This document shows positions 37,471 to 47,553 of a stretch of DNA of 53,165 nt, piece after piece. This stretch comes from a bacterium. GTDB taxonomy: Bacteria > Desulfobacterota > Deferrisomatia > Deferrisomatales > Deferrisomataceae. The stretch is taken from positions 1-53,165 of the forward strand of contig JALUTY010000030.1 in the NCBI GenBank assembly GCA_027021615.1, written 5' to 3'. Every line of letters starts with the position of its first letter. Positions within the stretch are counted from its first letter, which is position 1. A program made the translations under genes and the position numbers. The notes below the pieces were generated by a model. That model was not told where the DNA came from. It did no database searches and was given only the letters and a program-made list of their open reading frames with translations.

Positions 37471-37854
37471 ATGGACAAGGCCGTGAAGCTGTACCGACTC
37501 CGGGAGCTCGTGGAGGCCACCGGGGTGAGCGCGTCGACCCTGCGCGTCTACCGGGAGGCGGGCCTCATCGAACCTGCGGCGCGGGAAGGTCGGCGGTACC
37601 TCTATGACGAGGAGACCGTCGAGACCGTGCAACGCATTCGCCGCCTTCGGAGAGACCTGGGGGTGAATCTGGCGGGGATCCAGGTGATCCTCGAGATGCG
37701 ACGCACCATCGAGGATCTCCAGGGCCACCTGGACGAGGTGGTGCGGTTCGTGCGGGAGGAGCTGCGGGCCGAGCTGGAGCGGTACCTCCGGCAGCAGGAG
37801 AAGGCCGTGGTCCCCAAGGCGTTTTCCCGTCCCCCCATCAAGCCGGCGGGCTGA
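37471..37854 (+). CDS. hspR: MerR-family regulator (HspR-like / CbpM-like)
   Basis: 127 residues. The N-terminal winged helix-turn-helix reads YRLRELVEATGVSASTLRVY then REAGLIEP, followed by RRYLYDEETVETVQRIRRL, and a coiled-coil dimer helix. HspR proteins repress dnaK/dnaJ operons, and CbpM proteins modulate DnaJ-like co-chaperones. Position immediately after dnaJ fits both. The HspR operator (CTTGAGT-N7-ACTCAAG) is not visible ahead of dnaJ, so either the site differs or it acts elsewhere. Confidence 0.85.
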   Translation: MDKAVKLYRLRELVEATGVSASTLRVYREAGLIEPAAREGRRYLYDEETVETVQRIRRLRRDLGVNLAGIQVILEMRRTIEDLQGHLDEVVRFVREELRAELERYLRQQEKAVVPKAFSRPPIKPAG

Positions 37855-37877
37855 CCGGGCGACCGCGGGGGGCTGGG

Positions 37878-40277
37878 GTGCTGCGGCCGGGGGATCCTCG
37901 CATCCTTCCCCTGCTTCCCCTGCTGGCCCTGGCCGCGGGCGTTTGGGCCGCCCGCCATCCCGGGTGGTCAGCGGCCGCCCTGATCGCCGCCGCCCTGGGC
38001 GCAAGCGCCCTCGCCCCGACCCGAACCTCCCTCCTGACCGCCCTGGTAGGCCTGTTGACCTTGGCCGCCGCAGGGTACGCCGCGACCGCTCGCCCCCCCG
38101 CCCTATACCCCACCCTGGGCACTCGAGGCCGGTTTTACGGGCTCGTGGCGGCCGATCCGCGCCCCTCGGCCGCCGGTTGGTCGGTGCTGGTGGACCTTGA
38201 GGCCGCGGCCCCGAACCCGCCGGGGCCCTGGGGGCCCGCGTGGGGCCGGATTCGGCTCACGGTGACCGGAACTCCGGACCCGCCCCCCTCCCGGGGGGCT
38301 TCCTGCTGGTTCCGGGGCGAGCTCCGTCCACCCCTGGCGTTCCGGAACCCGGGGACCGAAGGGTACGCCTCGTACCTGCGGCGCAAGGGGGTATCTGCTC
38401 GGGCGGGGGCCCGCTGGCCGGGCGAGGTGCTGTTTCGGCCGGGCACCGCGGCTTGGCTCGCCTGGCGTCGCGAGGTCTCCCAGGAGATCGGGCGCGCGGC
38501 ACCGGGCCCGGGCGGATCGGTCCTCCGGGCCATCACCCTGGGAGACCGCTCCGGGCTATCCCCCCGGTTGCGTGACCTGCTGCGCCGGGCCGGGGTGTCG
38601 CACCTGGTGGCCGTGTCCGGGCTCCACCTGGGAATTGTGGCCCTACTGATCGTGCCCGCAGCCCGGTGGGCCCTTCTGCGATGGGCTCCCCGATGGTTCG
38701 TCGGCCGGCCGGCCGCCCCGTGGGCCCGCGCCACGGCCGTTCCCGTCCTGGTCGGCTACGCAGCCCTCTCCGGGTGGCAGGTGAGCACGATGCGGGCCCT
38801 GGCCATGGTGATCCTGGCCCTGGTGTCCGCTGGCCTGGCCCGGCCCCGGTCGGTGCCCTCGGTGCTGGCGGCCACGGCCCTGGCGCTGGCGGTGATCTGG
38901 CCGCCGGTGTTGGAGGACCCGGCACTCCACCTGTCCCTCGCGGCCCTGGCCGGGCTGTTCTGGCTCGCGCCGGGGCTGGAGGCCCGCGTCCTGTCCTCCC
39001 GGCCCGCGTGGGAGACCCGCCTCCCATGCCCCCACGGCCTCCCCCAGGCTTTAGCAGCCGCCGCCAGGGGGATGGTGCGGATCTCCTGCGCCTCGGCTGG
39101 GGCGGCCCTAGCCACCCTGCCGATCTCCCTGTTCCACTTCGGCTCGGCGCCCTTGGCCGGGATCCTCACAAACCTGGTGTCGGTCCCCCTGGTGGGCTGG
39201 CTGTGTCTCCCCCTGGGGCTGGCAGGAGTGCTCGCGTACGAGCCCTTGCCCGGGGCGGCGCGGCTCTTCTGGGCCGCGGCCGGGGCCGTCCTCGACCGGT
39301 GGACCGCGGCCATGGCCGCCGTGGAGCCCTGGGCCCTGTCGGTGCGTCTCCCTACCCTGGAGACCCCCCTGGGGCTGGCGGCCGGGCTGGCCGGCCTCGT
39401 GACCCTGGGGCGTTGGGTGTGGCGCCGCCCTGGGGCAGCACGGTGGGCCGCCGGAGCGGCAGGCCTCGCGATGCTCGCCCTGGCGTTGCCCGCGATCCGG
39501 ACCGCCCTGGAGCGCAGCCTCCGGCTGTGGGTGTTCGACGTGGGCCAGGGCCAGGCCCTGGCGCTCCGCCTACCCAACGGTCGGTGGGTCGCCGTGGACG
39601 GCGGAGGTTTCCCCCATAGCCCGTTCGACACCGGGGCGAAGATCGTCGTACCGGCCTTGGAAGCGGTGGGGTGCCGGGGGCTGGACCTGGTCGTCTCGAC
39701 CCACCCCCACCCTGACCATGTGCAGGGCCTCCCTACCGTGGTGCGGTGGGGCCGCCCCCGGGAGGTGTGGCTCCCGGCCGGGTTCCGGGGCGACCCCCGG
39801 TACCGGGAGCTGCTGGCAGCCGGCCGCGAGGTGGAGGCCCGGGTGCGATGGATCGGCGCGCCGACCGAGGAGCCTCTTTCCAACGGGGCTCGGATCGTGG
39901 CCTGGTGCGGTCCCGGCCCGGGGGAGAACGATCGGAGCCTGCTCGTGCGGGTGGAGGTCTGGGGCCGAGCCGTTATCCTGCCCGCCGACCTGGAGGCCGG
40001 GGGCCAGGCCGCGGCCCTCACCAGCGGCATTCCCCTTGAGGCCGAGACGCTGGTGGCCCCCCACCACGGGGCAGCCGACGCCTGGTACCCGCCGTTCTTC
40101 CGGGCTGTGAGGCCCCGCCGGGTCCTCGTGTCCGCTGGGGGTAGGCGGGGTCTGCCCTCCGGACGGTTCCTCAGGGGCGTGGAAGGCACCGGGGCCGCGG
40201 TTCTCGGGACCTACGAGTGGGGGTGTCTACGCCTCGATCTCGGCCCGGGCGAAACCCGCGTCGGCCCGGCGCGTTGA
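37878..40277 (+). CDS. comEC: ComEC/Rec2 DNA-uptake channel protein
   Basis: 799 residues. N-terminal membrane helices surround a DUF4131-type OB region (about 85-190). The Competence domain includes SHLVAVSGLHLGIVALL near 237 and several helices. The C-terminal metallo-beta-lactamase domain starts near 545 (VFDVGQGQALALRLPNG) and has HPHPDH near 608 and APHHGAAD near 728. ComEC takes single-stranded DNA across the inner membrane. A start at GTG 37878 fits the first hydrophobic segment. The stop overlaps the promoter of the next gene. With the pilus genes, it makes natural transformation plausible. Confidence 0.93.
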   Translation: MLRPGDPRILPLLPLLALAAGVWAARHPGWSAAALIAAALGASALAPTRTSLLTALVGLLTLAAAGYAATARPPALYPTLGTRGRFYGLVAADPRPSAAGWSVLVDLEAAAPNPPGPWGPAWGRIRLTVTGTPDPPPSRGASCWFRGELRPPLAFRNPGTEGYASYLRRKGVSARAGARWPGEVLFRPGTAAWLAWRREVSQEIGRAAPGPGGSVLRAITLGDRSGLSPRLRDLLRRAGVSHLVAVSGLHLGIVALLIVPAARWALLRWAPRWFVGRPAAPWARATAVPVLVGYAALSGWQVSTMRALAMVILALVSAGLARPRSVPSVLAATALALAVIWPPVLEDPALHLSLAALAGLFWLAPGLEARVLSSRPAWETRLPCPHGLPQALAAAARGMVRISCASAGAALATLPISLFHFGSAPLAGILTNLVSVPLVGWLCLPLGLAGVLAYEPLPGAARLFWAAAGAVLDRWTAAMAAVEPWALSVRLPTLETPLGLAAGLAGLVTLGRWVWRRPGAARWAAGAAGLAMLALALPAIRTALERSLRLWVFDVGQGQALALRLPNGRWVAVDGGGFPHSPFDTGAKIVVPALEAVGCRGLDLVVSTHPHPDHVQGLPTVVRWGRPREVWLPAGFRGDPRYRELLAAGREVEARVRWIGAPTEEPLSNGARIVAWCGPGPGENDRSLLVRVEVWGRAVILPADLEAGGQAAALTSGIPLEAETLVAPHHGAADAWYPPFFRAVRPRRVLVSAGGRRGLPSGRFLRGVEGTGAAVLGTYEWGCLRLDLGPGETRVGPAR

Positions 40278-40302
40278 CACCCCCAGGGGCTTTTGCTAGC
40301 TT
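40274..40302 (+). promoter_or_regulatory. Sigma-70 promoter of the diguanylate cyclase gene
   Basis: TTGACA at 40274-40279 (overlapping the comEC stop), 17 bases, TAGCTT at 40297-40302. Transcription would begin about 20 bases before the ATG at 40331. Nearly the same -35 (TTGACACCCC) as at 36238. Confidence 0.65.
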
Positions 40303-40330
40303 TCAAGATCCCTTTGGTTCAGGGTCGTCC

Positions 40331-41722
40331 ATGCATCCTGCCTCCGTGATCGTCGTCGACGACGACGCGTTCTTCCGGTCGTTCTGCTCCGATGTGCTTC
40401 GGCAGGAAGGGCTGCGCGTACGCACCGCCTCGACGGGCACGGAGGCGCTCGCCCGGCTGGAGGAAGAGCCGGCGGATCTCGTGCTCGCCGACATCTACAT
40501 GCCGGAGATGACGGGTCTGGAACTCCTCCAGGCCGTGAAGGCACGCCACCCCTCGGTGGACGTGCTGATCATGACCGGCTATGCCTCCATCGACACCGCG
40601 GTCCGGGCGCTCAAGCACGGTGCCGCGGACTACCTGCGCAAACCGTTCGCGGCCGAGGAGCTGGCCGCGGTGGTGCACGCCACCCTGGAGCAGCGTCAGC
40701 TAGTCCGGGAGCACTCCCGGCTGAAGCGCCAGCTGGAGCTCTACGAGCTGGCCCGATCGTTTGTGGGCTCGGACGAGCCGGAGAGGGTCGTGGCCCTGGG
40801 GCTCCAGGCTGTGGCCCGGGCCGCCCGAAGCAACCTGGGGGCGGTGCTGCGGCATGGGCCGGGGACGGGTCCGCTGACCGTTGCGGCGCGGTTTGGCCTG
40901 GGCCCGGACCAGGCCGAGGCCCTCCGGGACGCCCTGGTGTTCCGGGCCGAGCGGTACCTACGGGGGCTCGAGTCGCCCCGGGTGCTCGGCCGGGCTCGGC
41001 TGCTGCGGGTCCTGGCGGGCCGTACCGAGGTGCCCGAGGCCCGGGAGCTGCTGCTCCTGCCCCTGCGCCTCCGGGGCGGCCTCGGCGGCGTTGTGGTTTT
41101 GGGCCGGATCCCGGGCGGGGAGCGGTTCTCCCCGGAGGACGTGGAGAACGCCTTTTTCCTGAGCCAGCAGATGGAGCTGGCCCTGGACGCTGCCGAGAGG
41201 TACCTCGAGGCGCGGCAGCTGGCGTTCGTGGACCCCCTCACCGATCTCTACAACGCCCGGTACCTTGAGAGAGTCCTTGACGACGCGATCCGTGAGTCGG
41301 AGCGGTCTGGGCTGCCGTTCAGCCTGCTGTTCCTGGACCTGGACCGGTTCAAGGAGATCAACGACGCCCACGGCCATTTGACCGGGGGTAAGGTGTTGAT
41401 CGAGGTGAGCCGGCTGCTTCAGGCCAACGTGAGGGACAACGATACCCTCATCCGGTACGGGGGGGACGAGTTCGTGGCCCTGCTGCCTGGGGCCGACACC
41501 GCTGCGGCGGTGGAGGTGGCCGAGCGGATCCGCCAAGCGATCCGCTCCCACCGGTTTCTCGGCCGGGAGGGCCGGTCCATCCATCTCACCGCCTCGGTGG
41601 GGGTGGCCACCTACCCCCGGGACGCCATGTCCCGGGAAGACCTCGTGGACAAGGCCGATCGGGCCATGTACCGAAACAAGGAGGCCTCACGCGACGCCGT
41701 GTACGAGGCCCGACTTCTCTGA
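40331..41722 (+). CDS. Response regulator with C-terminal GGDEF domain (diguanylate cyclase)
   Basis: 463 residues. Receiver domain 1-120 has VVDDDAF, phosphoacceptor Asp54 in LADIYMPEM and Lys in YLRKPF. A middle region (about 145-285) looks like a degenerate GAF-type sensor. The GGDEF domain has LDLDRFKEINDAHGH near 340 and an intact RYGGDEF near 375, so it should make cyclic di-GMP. An RxxD inhibitory site (RDND) lies five residues before RYGGDEF. It may set cyclic di-GMP level for pilus or biofilm control; no paired kinase is adjacent. Confidence 0.93.
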   Translation: MHPASVIVVDDDAFFRSFCSDVLRQEGLRVRTASTGTEALARLEEEPADLVLADIYMPEMTGLELLQAVKARHPSVDVLIMTGYASIDTAVRALKHGAADYLRKPFAAEELAAVVHATLEQRQLVREHSRLKRQLELYELARSFVGSDEPERVVALGLQAVARAARSNLGAVLRHGPGTGPLTVAARFGLGPDQAEALRDALVFRAERYLRGLESPRVLGRARLLRVLAGRTEVPEARELLLLPLRLRGGLGGVVVLGRIPGGERFSPEDVENAFFLSQQMELALDAAERYLEARQLAFVDPLTDLYNARYLERVLDDAIRESERSGLPFSLLFLDLDRFKEINDAHGHLTGGKVLIEVSRLLQANVRDNDTLIRYGGDEFVALLPGADTAAAVEVAERIRQAIRSHRFLGREGRSIHLTASVGVATYPRDAMSREDLVDKADRAMYRNKEASRDAVYEARLL

Positions 41723-41737
41723 CGGACAACCCCACCC

Positions 41738-43003
41738 ATGGAACTAAAAAAGCTCAAAGGGTTTCGGGACCTGCTCCCGGACGAGACCCCCCTGTGGCAA
41801 CACATGGAGGCCAAGGCTTGCCAGGTCCTGGAGGCCTTCGGGTACCGGGAGGTGCGGCTTCCCCTGCTGGAGGACACGGCCCTGTTCCGCCGCTCCATCG
41901 GCGAGGCCACCGATATCGTCGAGAAGGAGATGTACACCTTCACCGACACGGGCGGGAACTCGGTCACCCTGCGGCCCGAGGGCACGGCCTCGGCCGTGCG
42001 GGCGTATCTGGAGAACGGGCTCGCCCGGTCGGCGCCCAAGGCCCGATGGTATTACATGGGCCCCATGTTCCGGCGGGAGCGGCCACAGAAAGGGCGGCTG
42101 CGGCAGTTCCACCAGATCGGGGTCGAGTGCTTCGGCTGGGCCGAGCCCGAGGCCGACGCCGAGGTGCTTGCGCTCCTGTGGGACCTGTTCTCGGCCTTCG
42201 GCCTTTCGGACCGGCTCCGACTCGAGATCAACACCCTGGGGTGCTCGGCGGACCGGGCGGCCTACGTGGAGGCCTTGCGGGCGCACCTGCAGGCCCTCCG
42301 GCTCGACCTGTGCCCGGACTGCCAACGCCGCATCGACACCAACCCCCTCCGGGTGCTCGACTGCAAGAAAGAGCGGTGCCGGCAGCTCACCGCGGACGCC
42401 CCCCGCATCACCGAGGCGGTGTGCGGCGAGTGCGCCGCCCACTTCGCCCGGGTGAGGGAGATCCTCGACCGGGTGGGCCTCGCGTATCGGGTGAACCCCC
42501 GCATGGTGCGCGGGCTCGACTACTACAACCGCACCACCTTCGAGCTCCTGGCCGAGGGGCTCGGGGCCCAGAACGCGGTGGCCGCCGGCGGCCGGTACGA
42601 CGGGTTGGCCGAGGCCCTGGGAGGCCCGCCGGTCCCGGCCCTGGGGTTCGCCCTGGGCATGGAGCGGCTGGGGCTCCTGTTGGACCCCGAGGCAGCCCCA
42701 GCTCCGACACCCACGGCCTACTGGGTGACCCGGGGGCCCGAGGCCGCCGCCCTGGCCCTGGCCCTGCGGCGGAAGCTGGCAGCCCGGGGGGTGGGCAGCG
42801 CGATGGACCTGGCCGCCCGCAGCTTCAAGGCCCAGATGCGCGCGGCCGACCGTAGCGGCGCCCGGTTTGCGCTGATATTGGCCGAGGACGAGATGGCCGA
42901 CGGCACGGTGACCGTGAAGGACCTTTCCACCGGTAGCCAGGAAACCGTGGCGGCCGACGATCTGATCTCGTATCTTATGGGCCACATCGCCACCCCCGCC
43001 TGA
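41738..43003 (+). CDS. hisS: Histidyl-tRNA synthetase
   Basis: 421 residues, standard length for the class II enzyme. Opening KLKGFRDLLPDETPLW, motif 2 around YMGPMFRRERPQKGRLRQF, HisA motif VRGLDYYNRTTFE near 265 and AAGGRYDGLAEALGG, and a C-terminal anticodon-binding domain. It charges tRNA-His. 15 bases separate it from the diguanylate cyclase gene. Confidence 0.97.
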   Translation: MELKKLKGFRDLLPDETPLWQHMEAKACQVLEAFGYREVRLPLLEDTALFRRSIGEATDIVEKEMYTFTDTGGNSVTLRPEGTASAVRAYLENGLARSAPKARWYYMGPMFRRERPQKGRLRQFHQIGVECFGWAEPEADAEVLALLWDLFSAFGLSDRLRLEINTLGCSADRAAYVEALRAHLQALRLDLCPDCQRRIDTNPLRVLDCKKERCRQLTADAPRITEAVCGECAAHFARVREILDRVGLAYRVNPRMVRGLDYYNRTTFELLAEGLGAQNAVAAGGRYDGLAEALGGPPVPALGFALGMERLGLLLDPEAAPAPTPTAYWVTRGPEAAALALALRRKLAARGVGSAMDLAARSFKAQMRAADRSGARFALILAEDEMADGTVTVKDLSTGSQETVAADDLISYLMGHIATPA

Positions 43004-43021
43004 TCCCCCAGGGAGACAACG

Positions 43022-43408
43022 ATGACCCACCGACGATTCCGAGTGCTCGGTTCGGCCGCGCTCGCCGTGGCGGCGATCCTTGTCCTCACCTATACACCGG
43101 CAGCCGCGGGGAGCTGCGTCGACGGCAGCTGCCACCAGGACCTCATGGCGCCCCAGTTCCTCCACGGCCCTGTGGCTGCCGAGCAGGCAGGGGCGCCCGG
43201 GTGCGTGTCGTGCCACGTGCCGTCGGGGCCGGCCTGCACCTCCCAAAAGGCCGGAAAGTTTCGGTTCAAGACCAAGCCGGCCCGGCTGTGCCTGATGTGC
43301 CACGAGCGGGGAACCGGGACCCAGCACACCAAGGCGGGCGGCCGCTGCCTCTCGTGCCACGACCCCCACGGAAGCCAAAAGAGCTACAAACTGATGCGGG
43401 CCGGGTAG
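43022..43408 (+). CDS. Small exported tetraheme c-type cytochrome
   Basis: 128 residues with a signal peptide ([22 protein letters not shown]). Four heme-binding sites are visible: CVDGSCH just after the signal, CVSCH, CLMCH and CLSCH. The first is a CX4CH motif, seen in some cytochrome c3-type proteins; the others are CXXCH. Extra His residues can serve as distal ligands. It is probably a periplasmic electron carrier of the doubled-CXXCH type. It lies between hisS and aspS, 18 bases after hisS, and has no redox partner nearby. Confidence 0.88.
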   Translation: MTHRRFRVLGSAALAVAAILVLTYTPAAAGSCVDGSCHQDLMAPQFLHGPVAAEQAGAPGCVSCHVPSGPACTSQKAGKFRFKTKPARLCLMCHERGTGTQHTKAGGRCLSCHDPHGSQKSYKLMRAG

Positions 43409-43505
43409 CCCCGGCGCTCCCGAGCGCGCTCGGGGCCCGCTCCGGCCGGAAGCCGGCCGGCGGCCACCAATCTCGAGCCGCTTCACCGCCAAGGAGAGTC
43501 TTGCC

Positions 43506-45304
<1,799 letters not shown>

Positions 45305-45308
<4 letters not shown>

Positions 45309-45333
45309 CCCGGTATGCGGCGGCTGGTAATTT
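45305..45333 (+). promoter_or_regulatory. Sigma-70 promoter of the Rrf2 gene
   Basis: TTGACC at 45305-45310, 17 bases, TAATTT at 45328-45333, directly ahead of the regulator start at 45370 and overlapping the aspS stop. An Rrf2 autoregulatory site may overlap. Confidence 0.6.
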
Positions 45334-45369
45334 CGCACATCCATATCGGGAACCAACGAGGTGCAGACC

Positions 45370-45843
45370 ATGAAACTCACAACGAAGAGCAGGTACGGCG
45401 TCCGGGCGGTCTTTGATATCGCCTACCATTCAGGCGGCCTTCCCGCGCAGATCAAGGACATTTCGGACCGCCAGCAGATCAGCCCCCGCTACCTGGAGCA
45501 GATCTTCCAAAAGCTCAAGAAGGCCGGAATCCTGGGGAGCAAGCGGGGCCCCCGCGGGGGCTACTTCCTGCTCAAGAAGCCGAGCGAGATCACCCTGTAC
45601 GACATCGTCACCTGCACCGAGGGCCCCATCGAGCTGGTGTTCTGCGTCAGCGACATCGACGGCGAGTGCTCGGCTCCGCCCTGCGAGCGCAAGCCCCAGT
45701 GTGTGGCCAGCCCTATGTGGAAGGAGATCGGGGACAAGATCGCTGACATCTTCCGGAGCACCACGATCCAGGACCTGTGTCAAAGGGCCGAGGAGTTGGG
45801 CATCCAGCGCCAGCTCGACGCCCGGTTCATGTACTACATCTAG
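45370..45843 (+). CDS. Rrf2-family transcription regulator (IscR-like)
   Basis: 157 residues. The winged helix opens MKLTTKSRYGVRAVFDIAYH and continues ISDRQQISPRYLEQIFQKL and GSKRGPRGGYFL, characteristic of Rrf2/IscR. A cluster-binding loop near 92-115 has several cysteines (FCVSDIDGEC, PPCERKPQC), consistent with an iron-sulfur sensor. Spacing differs a little from E. coli IscR, so the exact cluster is uncertain. No isc or suf genes are adjacent. The ATG at 45370 is behind GAGG; GTG at 45361 is a possible alternative. Confidence 0.88.
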   Translation: MKLTTKSRYGVRAVFDIAYHSGGLPAQIKDISDRQQISPRYLEQIFQKLKKAGILGSKRGPRGGYFLLKKPSEITLYDIVTCTEGPIELVFCVSDIDGECSAPPCERKPQCVASPMWKEIGDKIADIFRSTTIQDLCQRAEELGIQRQLDARFMYYI

Positions 45844-45889
45844 CGCGATCGGCCCCGCCCCGCTCGGGGGAGACCTTGCCGCGCCCCCT

Positions 45890-45912
45890 CCGCCCCGGAA
45901 TGCCCGGGGCGG
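45890..45912 (+). terminator. Possible terminator hairpin
   Basis: CCGCCCCGG (45890-45898) pairs with CCGGGGCGG (45904-45912). The downstream tract AGTCGTTTCGG is only weakly T-rich, so termination would be inefficient. Confidence 0.4.
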
Positions 45913-45936
45913 AGTCGTTTCGGTGTGAGGAGTTCC

Positions 45937-46959
45937 ATGGCCATTCGCATCGCCATCCACGGCTTCGGACGGATCGGCCGTAGCGCGTTCCGGGCCGCCT
46001 GGGAACGAGCCGGCGTGGAGATCGCCGCCGTGTCCGACCGGGAGGACCCCCGGGCCCTGGGGCACCTGCTCCAGTACGACACGGTGCACGGTCGGTTCCG
46101 GCGCAGGGTGGAGCCCGCGACCGACCGGCTCCGGGTGGAGGGCCGGGAGATCCCGTTCGTCCGGGCGGACGACCCGACCCACTGCCCCTGGGCCGACCTG
46201 GGCGTGGACCTGGTGCTCGAGTGCACCGGTCGCAACACCGTTCGGGAGCGGGCGGCCCGGCACCTGGAGGCCGGGGCCCGGTGGGTGGTCGTGTCGGCTC
46301 CAGCCGAGGGGGCCGACCTCACCGTGGTGCTGGGGGTCAACGACCGTCTGCTCGACCCCCACCGGCACCGGGTCGTGAGCAACGCCTCGTGCACCACCAA
46401 CTGCCTGGCCCCGATCCTCAAGGTGCTCCACCAGGGGTTCGGCGTCCGGAGAGGGCTGGTGACCACGGTGCACAGCTACACCAACGACCAGAAGCTCCTC
46501 GACTCGCCCCACCCCGACCTGCGCCGGGCCCGGGCGGCCGGGGTGTCGATGGTGCCTACCACCACCGGGGCGGCCCGAGCGGTGGGGCTGGTGCTTCCGG
46601 ATCTGGCCGACCGCCTGGACGGGGTCTCGGTGCGGGTCCCCACCCCCGACGTGTCCCTGGCCGACATCACCGTGGCGCTGCAAGCCCGGGCCACGGCCGA
46701 CCAGGTGAACGCCGAGCTCAGGCGTGCCGCCGAAGGCCCCCTGCGGGGCATCCTGGCCTACACCGAGGAGCCACTGGTCTCCGTGGACCACGTGGGCAGC
46801 CCCTTCTCGGCCGTGGTGGACGGGCCCCAAACCCGGATGGTGGGCGGTGACTTCGTGAAGGTCCAGGCCTGGTACGACAACGAGTGGGGCTACGCCAACC
46901 GGCTGGTGGACCTGGCGTTAAGGTTCTCATGCCAATTTGCGATCAAGACGAGCTCATAG
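45937..46959 (+). CDS. gap: Glyceraldehyde-3-phosphate dehydrogenase
   Basis: 340 residues. NAD-binding opening IAIHGFGRIGRSAFRAA, catalytic Cys in SNASCTTNCLAP near residue 152, His in TTVHSYTNDQ near 180, and C-terminal WYDNEWGYANRLVDL. It interconverts glyceraldehyde-3-phosphate and 1,3-bisphosphoglycerate. Erythrose-4-phosphate dehydrogenase is a related alternative, but pgk and tkt are not nearby to decide. The ATG at 45937 follows GAGGAG. Convergent with the stress block on the other strand. Confidence 0.93.
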   Translation: MAIRIAIHGFGRIGRSAFRAAWERAGVEIAAVSDREDPRALGHLLQYDTVHGRFRRRVEPATDRLRVEGREIPFVRADDPTHCPWADLGVDLVLECTGRNTVRERAARHLEAGARWVVVSAPAEGADLTVVLGVNDRLLDPHRHRVVSNASCTTNCLAPILKVLHQGFGVRRGLVTTVHSYTNDQKLLDSPHPDLRRARAAGVSMVPTTTGAARAVGLVLPDLADRLDGVSVRVPTPDVSLADITVALQARATADQVNAELRRAAEGPLRGILAYTEEPLVSVDHVGSPFSAVVDGPQTRMVGGDFVKVQAWYDNEWGYANRLVDLALRFSCQFAIKTSS

Positions 46960-46984
46960 CGGGCGCGTTTGGTATCAGGGGGAC

Positions 46985-47045
46985 GGGAAAGGCCTTCGGC
47001 CCGCTGGCAAGCTGGAAAGCTAGAACGCCAGACGGTTAAGAAGCC
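46985..47045. repeat. Heptamer-type intergenic repeat after gap
   Basis: Short run with 7-base spacing: GCTGGCA, AGCTGGA, AAGCTAG, AACGCCA, GACGGTT. It resembles the material at 48785-48850 and 4780-4815. The gap between gap and perR (46960-47076) holds no gene. Confidence 0.5.
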
Positions 47046-47076
47046 GTTTGTCCTTGGGCGCTGTGGGCACCATGAT

Positions 47077-47553
47077 TCAGGGGCATGGGGCCTGAGGGGA
47101 GTTCCCGGCCTCGGCCGCGCATCGGGGGCACAACCCCCAGATCTCCACCCGCCGCCCTTCCACGGACCCCCAGGCGCCCGACTCGATGGGCGGCGACATG
47201 CGGTCGAACTCGGGCCATCGGAAGTCCCTGATCTCCCGGCACCGCCGGCAGATCAGGTGGTGATGGGAGGTCGGGTCGGCGTCGTACCGGACCGCAGGCC
47301 CGCCGGGCTGGACCCGGGCGATCAGCCCCATCCGCTCGAACGCGGCCAGGGCCCGGTACACGGTGTCCATCGAGATCGTGGGCAGCCTCGGCCGGACCCG
47401 GCCGTACACCTCTTCCACCGTGGGGTGCCCCGGCTTCCCGGTCAGCGCCCGGAGGATCTCCAACCGCTGGTGGGTCAGCCTGAACCCGTGGTGACGGCAC
47501 ACCCCCTGGAGCCGCTCCAGGCTGGCGTGGACGCCGTCGCCGGGGGTGCTCAC
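47077..47553 (-). CDS. Fur-family regulator, PerR-like
   Basis: 158 residues. Winged helix (GFRLTHQRLEILRALTG...TISMDTVYRALAAFERMGLI), metal-binding DADPTSHHHLICRRC near 95, and C-terminal CPRC completing a structural zinc site. Placement directly after the flavodiiron gene, with rubrerythrin further upstream, points to peroxide or redox sensing rather than iron uptake. GTG at 47553 behind AGGAGG overlaps the upstream stop (GTGA). Confidence 0.85.
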   Translation of the reverse strand: MSTPGDGVHASLERLQGVCRHHGFRLTHQRLEILRALTGKPGHPTVEEVYGRVRPRLPTISMDTVYRALAAFERMGLIARVQPGGPAVRYDADPTSHHHLICRRCREIRDFRWPEFDRMSPPIESGAWGSVEGRRVEIWGLCPRCAAEAGNSPQAPCP

